This document shows positions 13,663 through 16,669 of a stretch of 16,669 bases of DNA, piece after piece. Source of the stretch: Bacteroidota bacterium. GTDB lineage: Bacteria; Bacteroidota; Bacteroidia; Bacteroidales; Prolixibacteraceae. The DNA lies in assembly GCA_023393265.1 (NCBI GenBank), contig JAEWME010000380.1, positions 1 to 16,669 on the forward strand, given 5' to 3'. Under the pieces are notes generated by a model. The model had not been told where the DNA came from, did no database searches, and worked only from the letters and a program-made list of their open reading frames with translations. How positions within the stretch are numbered: the stretch's first letter is position 1; every line of letters begins with the position of its first letter. Both the position numbers and the translations under genes were made by a program.

Positions 13663-15348
13663 ATGACAGAAGATAAAAAGATCATTTTCTCCATGTATCG
13701 GGTGAGTAAAACGTATCCCCCACAAAAACAGGTATTAAAAGACATCTCGTTGTCTTTTTTCCTGGGTGCCAAAATCGGAATTATTGGTTTAAACGGATCC
13801 GGAAAGTCCACTCTTTTGAAGATTATTGCCGGACTGGAAAGCTCTTATCAGGGTGAGGTGGTATTTTCTCCAGGCTATACAGTTGGTTACCTGGAACAGG
13901 ATCCGAAACTTGACGAAGGCAAAACCGTGAAGGAAATTGTTCAGGAAGGCGTTCAGGAAATTGTGGATGTACTGAAAGCTTACGAAGATATTAACCTGAA
14001 ATTTGGTGATCCGGCAGTGTACGAAGACCCGGATGCAATGGATAAATTGTATGCGGAGCAAGCAATACTTCAGGATAAAATTGACCAGTACGACGCCTGG
14101 AACCTGGATGCCAAACTCGAACGGGCCATGGATGCGCTCCAATGCCCGCCTGATGATCAGCCGGTGAAAGAGCTTTCCGGAGGTGAGCGCCGACGTGTCG
14201 CTTTGTGCCGCTTGCTCCTGAAGGAACCGGATGTACTTTTGCTTGATGAGCCTACCAATCATTTAGATGCGGAGTCGATTCAATGGCTCGAAATGCATCT
14301 TCAGCAATACAAAGGAACCGTGATTTGCATCACTCACGACCGTTATTTCCTCGACAATGTGGCTGGCTGGATTCTTGAGCTTGATCGGGGAGAAGGCATT
14401 CCGTGGAAAGGCAATTATTCATCATGGCTTGAGCAAAAATCGAAGCGCATGGAGCAGGAAGAGAAAGTGGCTTCTAAGCGGAGGAAAACGCTCGAAAGAG
14501 AGTTGGATTGGATTAGGTTGGCACCCAAAGCACGGCAGGCTAAATCGAAAGCGCGTTTGGGCGCTTACGACCGGTTGCTGAATGAAGATGTAAAGCAGAA
14601 AGAAGAGAAACTTGAAATTTTTATTCCGAATGGTCCGCGTTTGGGCGAAAAAGTGATTATTGCGAGCGATGTAGCCAAAGGCTATGGAGACCGACTGTTA
14701 TTTGAAAACCTGAGTTTTGTCCTCCCGCCCAACGGAATTGTGGGTGTTATTGGTCCGAATGGTGCCGGTAAAACTACTCTTTTTAAACTGATAATGGGTT
14801 TGGAACAGGCCAATAAAGGAATCTTTGAGGTTGGCGAAACGGTCAAGATTGCCTATGTCGATCAGACTCACAAGGCGATTGACCCGGGAAAGACCGTGTT
14901 TCAGGTAATTTCGGGTGGTGCAGATTTAATGAACGTAGGTGGCAGACAGATAAATGCCCGTGCCTATGTTTCACGATTCAATTTTGGCGGTTCCGATCAG
15001 GAGAAGAAGTGTGGCATTCTTTCCGGAGGAGAACGGAACCGACTGCATTTGGCGATGGCCTTAAAAGAAGAAGGTAATGTCTTGTTGCTTGATGAGCCTA
15101 CCAACGATATTGACATCAATACGCTTCGGGCGCTCGAAGAGGGTCTGGACAGTTTCGCCGGTTGCGCGGTAGTTATCTCGCACGACCGCTGGTTCCTCGA
15201 CCGAATTGCAACGCATATTTTAGCCTTTGAAGGCGATTCGAAAGTTGTATTTTTTGAGGGAGGTTTTTCCGATTACGAAGAAAACCGTAAGAAACGGATG
15301 GGCGATGATGCTCCTCATCGCGTAAAATACAGGAAACTGATTGAGTAG
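13663..15348 (+). CDS. ettA: ABC-F ATPase, energy-dependent translational throttle EttA
   Basis: The 561-aa soluble protein has two ABC ATPase domains and no membrane segment, the ABC-F architecture. Domain 1 has Walker A GLNGSGKST (42-50), signature LSGGE (171-175) and Walker B LLLDEP (192-197). Domain 2 has GPNGAGKTT (364-372), LSGGE (453-457) and LLLDEP (474-479). An insert at about 95-145 matches the EttA arm that contacts the L1 stalk, and the basic linker at about 250-325 matches the tRNA-interaction motif. E. coli EttA (555 aa) binds the ribosomal E site and gates the first elongation steps by ATP/ADP level. There is no extended linker of the antibiotic-resistance ABC-F type, so housekeeping EttA is favoured. 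Confidence 0.93.
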   Translation: MTEDKKIIFSMYRVSKTYPPQKQVLKDISLSFFLGAKIGIIGLNGSGKSTLLKIIAGLESSYQGEVVFSPGYTVGYLEQDPKLDEGKTVKEIVQEGVQEIVDVLKAYEDINLKFGDPAVYEDPDAMDKLYAEQAILQDKIDQYDAWNLDAKLERAMDALQCPPDDQPVKELSGGERRRVALCRLLLKEPDVLLLDEPTNHLDAESIQWLEMHLQQYKGTVICITHDRYFLDNVAGWILELDRGEGIPWKGNYSSWLEQKSKRMEQEEKVASKRRKTLERELDWIRLAPKARQAKSKARLGAYDRLLNEDVKQKEEKLEIFIPNGPRLGEKVIIASDVAKGYGDRLLFENLSFVLPPNGIVGVIGPNGAGKTTLFKLIMGLEQANKGIFEVGETVKIAYVDQTHKAIDPGKTVFQVISGGADLMNVGGRQINARAYVSRFNFGGSDQEKKCGILSGGERNRLHLAMALKEEGNVLLLDEPTNDIDINTLRALEEGLDSFAGCAVVISHDRWFLDRIATHILAFEGDSKVVFFEGGFSDYEENRKKRMGDDAPHRVKYRKLIE

Positions 15349-15370
15349 AAATCATCCGAAAGTTTGGATG

Positions 15371-15410
15371 AAAAGTCCGAAGTGAATAATTCATTTCGGA
15401 CTTTTTTTTT
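15371..15410 (+). terminator. Intrinsic terminator after ettA
   Basis: A stem of 11 perfect base pairs (AAAAGTCCGAA at 15371-15381 with its complement at 15395-15405) extends inward through a G-T pair and four more pairs to a three-base loop, giving about 16 pairs. A T-tract runs to 15410. A small 6-bp hairpin (TCATCC at 15352-15357 with GGATGA at 15366-15371) lies just upstream. Confidence 0.9.
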
Positions 15411-15496
15411 GTTTTTCCGGAACAGAAATTCGCGAAATGTGTTGTTTTTTGAGAGCGAAACTAAGGATTAAACAGCATAAAATAAAATTGTAGAAT

Positions 15497-15523
15497 TGTC
15501 CCCGTTTTTAACTTTCGTTCGTC
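15497..15523 (+). promoter_or_regulatory. Candidate ECF-sigma promoter for the YCII-ECF42 unit
   Basis: TGTCCC (15497-15502) and CGTC (15520-15523) are separated by 17 bases, the layout expected of an ECF-type -35/-10 pair. A start about 7 bases downstream would leave a leader of some 23 bases before the ATG at 15553. ECF42 factors in other phyla recognise TGTC-containing -35 elements upstream of the DGPF gene. A competing housekeeping reading (ATTG at 15487-15490, N18, TAACTTTC at 15509-15516) overlaps it. Confidence 0.35.
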
Positions 15524-15552
15524 ATTCTGATATAATCTTAAATTTTAATTCG

Positions 15553-15897
15553 ATGAAAGAATTTGTTTTGATTTTCAGACTCAACAATCTGTCCGATGCC
15601 AAGCCTTCTCCGGAACAGATTCAGGAACGGATGAACTGGCTTGCCGGTATTGCTGCGCAAAACAAACTGGCCAGTAAAGGAAACACTTTGTCGGTTACCG
15701 GAGCAAAAACCGTAAAGTCAGCCAATGTAGTTACTGATGGGCCTTACACTGAAATTAAAGAGTTTGTCAGTGGTTTCATGATCGTGAAAACAGATACGAT
15801 TGAAGAAGCGGTTGAACTGGCAAAAACTAACCCGATTTTCAAAACGGGAGGTTCTATTGAAGTGCGCGAAGTATTGATTCCCGGCAGCAAGATGTAA
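15553..15897 (+). CDS. YCII-related (DGPF-type) domain protein
   Basis: The 114-aa product is a YCII-related domain protein of the DGPF subgroup, small alpha/beta-barrel proteins usually encoded beside ECF42 sigma factors. Their biochemical function is not established. MKEFVLIFRL begins the first strand; the DGPF signature appears as DGPY (62-65) within VTDGPYTEIKEFVSGFMIV, and an EEAVELAKTNPIF helix with GGSIEVREV follows. The frame extends to a TTG at 15496, but the ATG at 15553 gives the family N-terminus and is chosen. The stop is 3 bases before the sigma factor ATG, implying co-translation. It may be a regulator or a target of its partner sigma factor. Confidence 0.88.
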   Translation: MKEFVLIFRLNNLSDAKPSPEQIQERMNWLAGIAAQNKLASKGNTLSVTGAKTVKSANVVTDGPYTEIKEFVSGFMIVKTDTIEEAVELAKTNPIFKTGGSIEVREVLIPGSKM

Positions 15898-15900
15898 TCG

Positions 15901-16669
15901 ATGCAAAACCAGTCTCCGCAATCGGTTCAGGAGCTTTTACCCCATCTTTTCAGGAGGGAATATGCGAGAATGACGGCAGTTTTGTGCCGTCATTTTGGCC
16001 TAAGCCATATTGAAATTGCGGAAGACATTGCCAGCGAAACATTTCATGCTGCGTCCGAAATCTGGCCGGAGAAAGGCCTTCCGGAGAAGCCTGAAGCCTG
16101 GCTTTATGTTGTGGCAAAAAACAAAACCCTCGATTTTTTGCGTCGCACTTCGACATTTGGTAAAAAGATCCGAAAAGTGGCGCTCTCCGAAGATAACCAA
16201 TTTTCAGAACCAGCAATTGACTTTGAGGAACAGACCATTGCCGATAGCCAGTTGTCGATGATATTTGCGGTAAGCAATCCTTCTGTTTCTCCGGAAGCAC
16301 AGATTTGCCTGGCTTTGCAGATATTGTGTGGATTCAGTATTGACGAAATAGCTGACGCTTTTCTGGCTAAACCCGAAGCAATTAAAAAGCGACTGGCCAG
16401 GGCCCGAAAGACATTGCGGAAAGAACATTTTTTGATCGGCCCGTTGACTCACGAAATGGTTGGCGACCGGCTGGATGTAGTTCTGAAAACCATTTACCTG
16501 TTATTTAATGAAGGATATTTCTCTAAATCCGGAAACCAAACCATTCGCCGCGAGCTTTGCGCCGAAGCCATTCGGCTGACATTGATTTTAGCGGAAAATC
16601 CGTTTGTAAATGTTCCCGGGGTTAATGCACTGCTGGCATTATTTTGTTATCAATCGTCGAGGTTTGGCG
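15901..16669 (+). CDS. ECF42-type RNA polymerase sigma factor, 3' truncated
   Basis: An open frame of 256 codons runs off the right edge. Sigma region 2 lies at about residues 15-82 (IAEDIASETFHAA, then KPEAWLYVVAKNKTLDFLRR), and region 4 at about 130-174 (SPEAQICLALQILCGFSIDEIA and the AIKKRLARARKTLR recognition helix area). The C-terminal extension typical of ECF42 follows: RLDVVLKTIYLLFNEGY (190-206), LCAEAIRL (219-226) and NALLAL (242-247), expected to form a TPR-like helical domain. Full-length members are about 400 aa, so a third or more is missing. No anti-sigma gene is visible; in the family the C-terminal domain is thought to modulate activity. The preceding YCII/DGPF gene confirms the group. 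Confidence 0.9.
   Translation, partial: MQNQSPQSVQELLPHLFRREYARMTAVLCRHFGLSHIEIAEDIASETFHAASEIWPEKGLPEKPEAWLYVVAKNKTLDFLRRTSTFGKKIRKVALSEDNQFSEPAIDFEEQTIADSQLSMIFAVSNPSVSPEAQICLALQILCGFSIDEIADAFLAKPEAIKKRLARARKTLRKEHFLIGPLTHEMVGDRLDVVLKTIYLLFNEGYFSKSGNQTIRRELCAEAIRLTLILAENPFVNVPGVNALLALFCYQSSRFG

Noticed and set aside
13789..14262. Minus-strand open frame of 157 codons inside ettA
   Set aside because: It lies wholly antisense to the first ATPase domain of ettA, has no family resemblance and no supporting context.
15496..15552. TTG start extending the YCII-domain protein by 19 codons
   Set aside because: The extension is not part of the domain and would cover the likely promoter; the ATG at 15553 matches the family N-terminus.
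15950..16300. Overlapping open frames on both strands within the sigma factor region, including 16010-16261 on the plus strand
   Set aside because: The 15901-16669 frame encodes recognisable sigma regions 2 and 4 and an ECF42 C-terminal domain. The others have no recognisable features.

Overview
This window is a contiguous piece of a Bacteroidota (Bacteroidetes) chromosome. The assignment rests on four things. The ribosomal protein sequences look Bacteroidota-like throughout. Most start codons follow A/T-rich leaders without a Shine-Dalgarno (SD) sequence. The zinc-free forms of S14, S4 and L36 are used. Several intergenic gaps carry matches to the Bacteroidota housekeeping promoter element TAnnTTTG. 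A Bacteroidales/Marinilabiliales-type organism is plausible, but I cannot fix the genus from the sequence.

Region 1 (1-13032) is the fused S10-spc-alpha translation supercluster. All 28 genes are on the + strand and tightly packed: rplC (last 13 codons only), rplD, rplW, rplB, rpsS, rplV, rpsC, rplP, rpmC, rpsQ, rplN, rplX, rplE, rpsN, rpsH, rplF, rplR, rpsE, rpmD, rplO, secY, infA, rpmJ, rpsM, rpsK, rpsD, rpoA, rplQ. Two of them, rpmD (59 aa) and rpmJ (38 aa), are short and easily missed. The products are subunits of both ribosomal subunits, the SecY translocon channel, initiation factor IF-1 and the RNA polymerase alpha subunit. No map (methionine aminopeptidase) gene lies between secY and infA, where many relatives have one. 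A strong, probably bidirectional terminator follows rplQ.

Region 2 (13139-15410) holds a minus-strand single-domain response regulator, convergent with the ribosomal cluster, and a divergent plus-strand ABC-F ATPase (EttA type). The 100-nt gap between these two carries one exact TAnnTTTG element facing each gene. A long hairpin with a T-tract ends the ettA transcript.

Region 3 (15497-16669) is a two-gene accessory unit: a YCII/DGPF-domain protein followed 3 nt later by an ECF42-type sigma factor that runs off the right edge. Upstream of the pair is a TGTCCC-N17-CGTC arrangement resembling an ECF-sigma promoter, which suggests autoregulation.

The ribosomal part is ordinary and well conserved. 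The items most worth a second look are the ECF42-DGPF unit with its candidate promoter, the isolated strong SD sequences before rpsS and rplF in an otherwise SD-poor cluster, and the start correction and divergent promoters of the response regulator. I found no CRISPR array, mobile element, tRNA, rRNA or clearly undescribed system. No gap exceeds about 205 bases.
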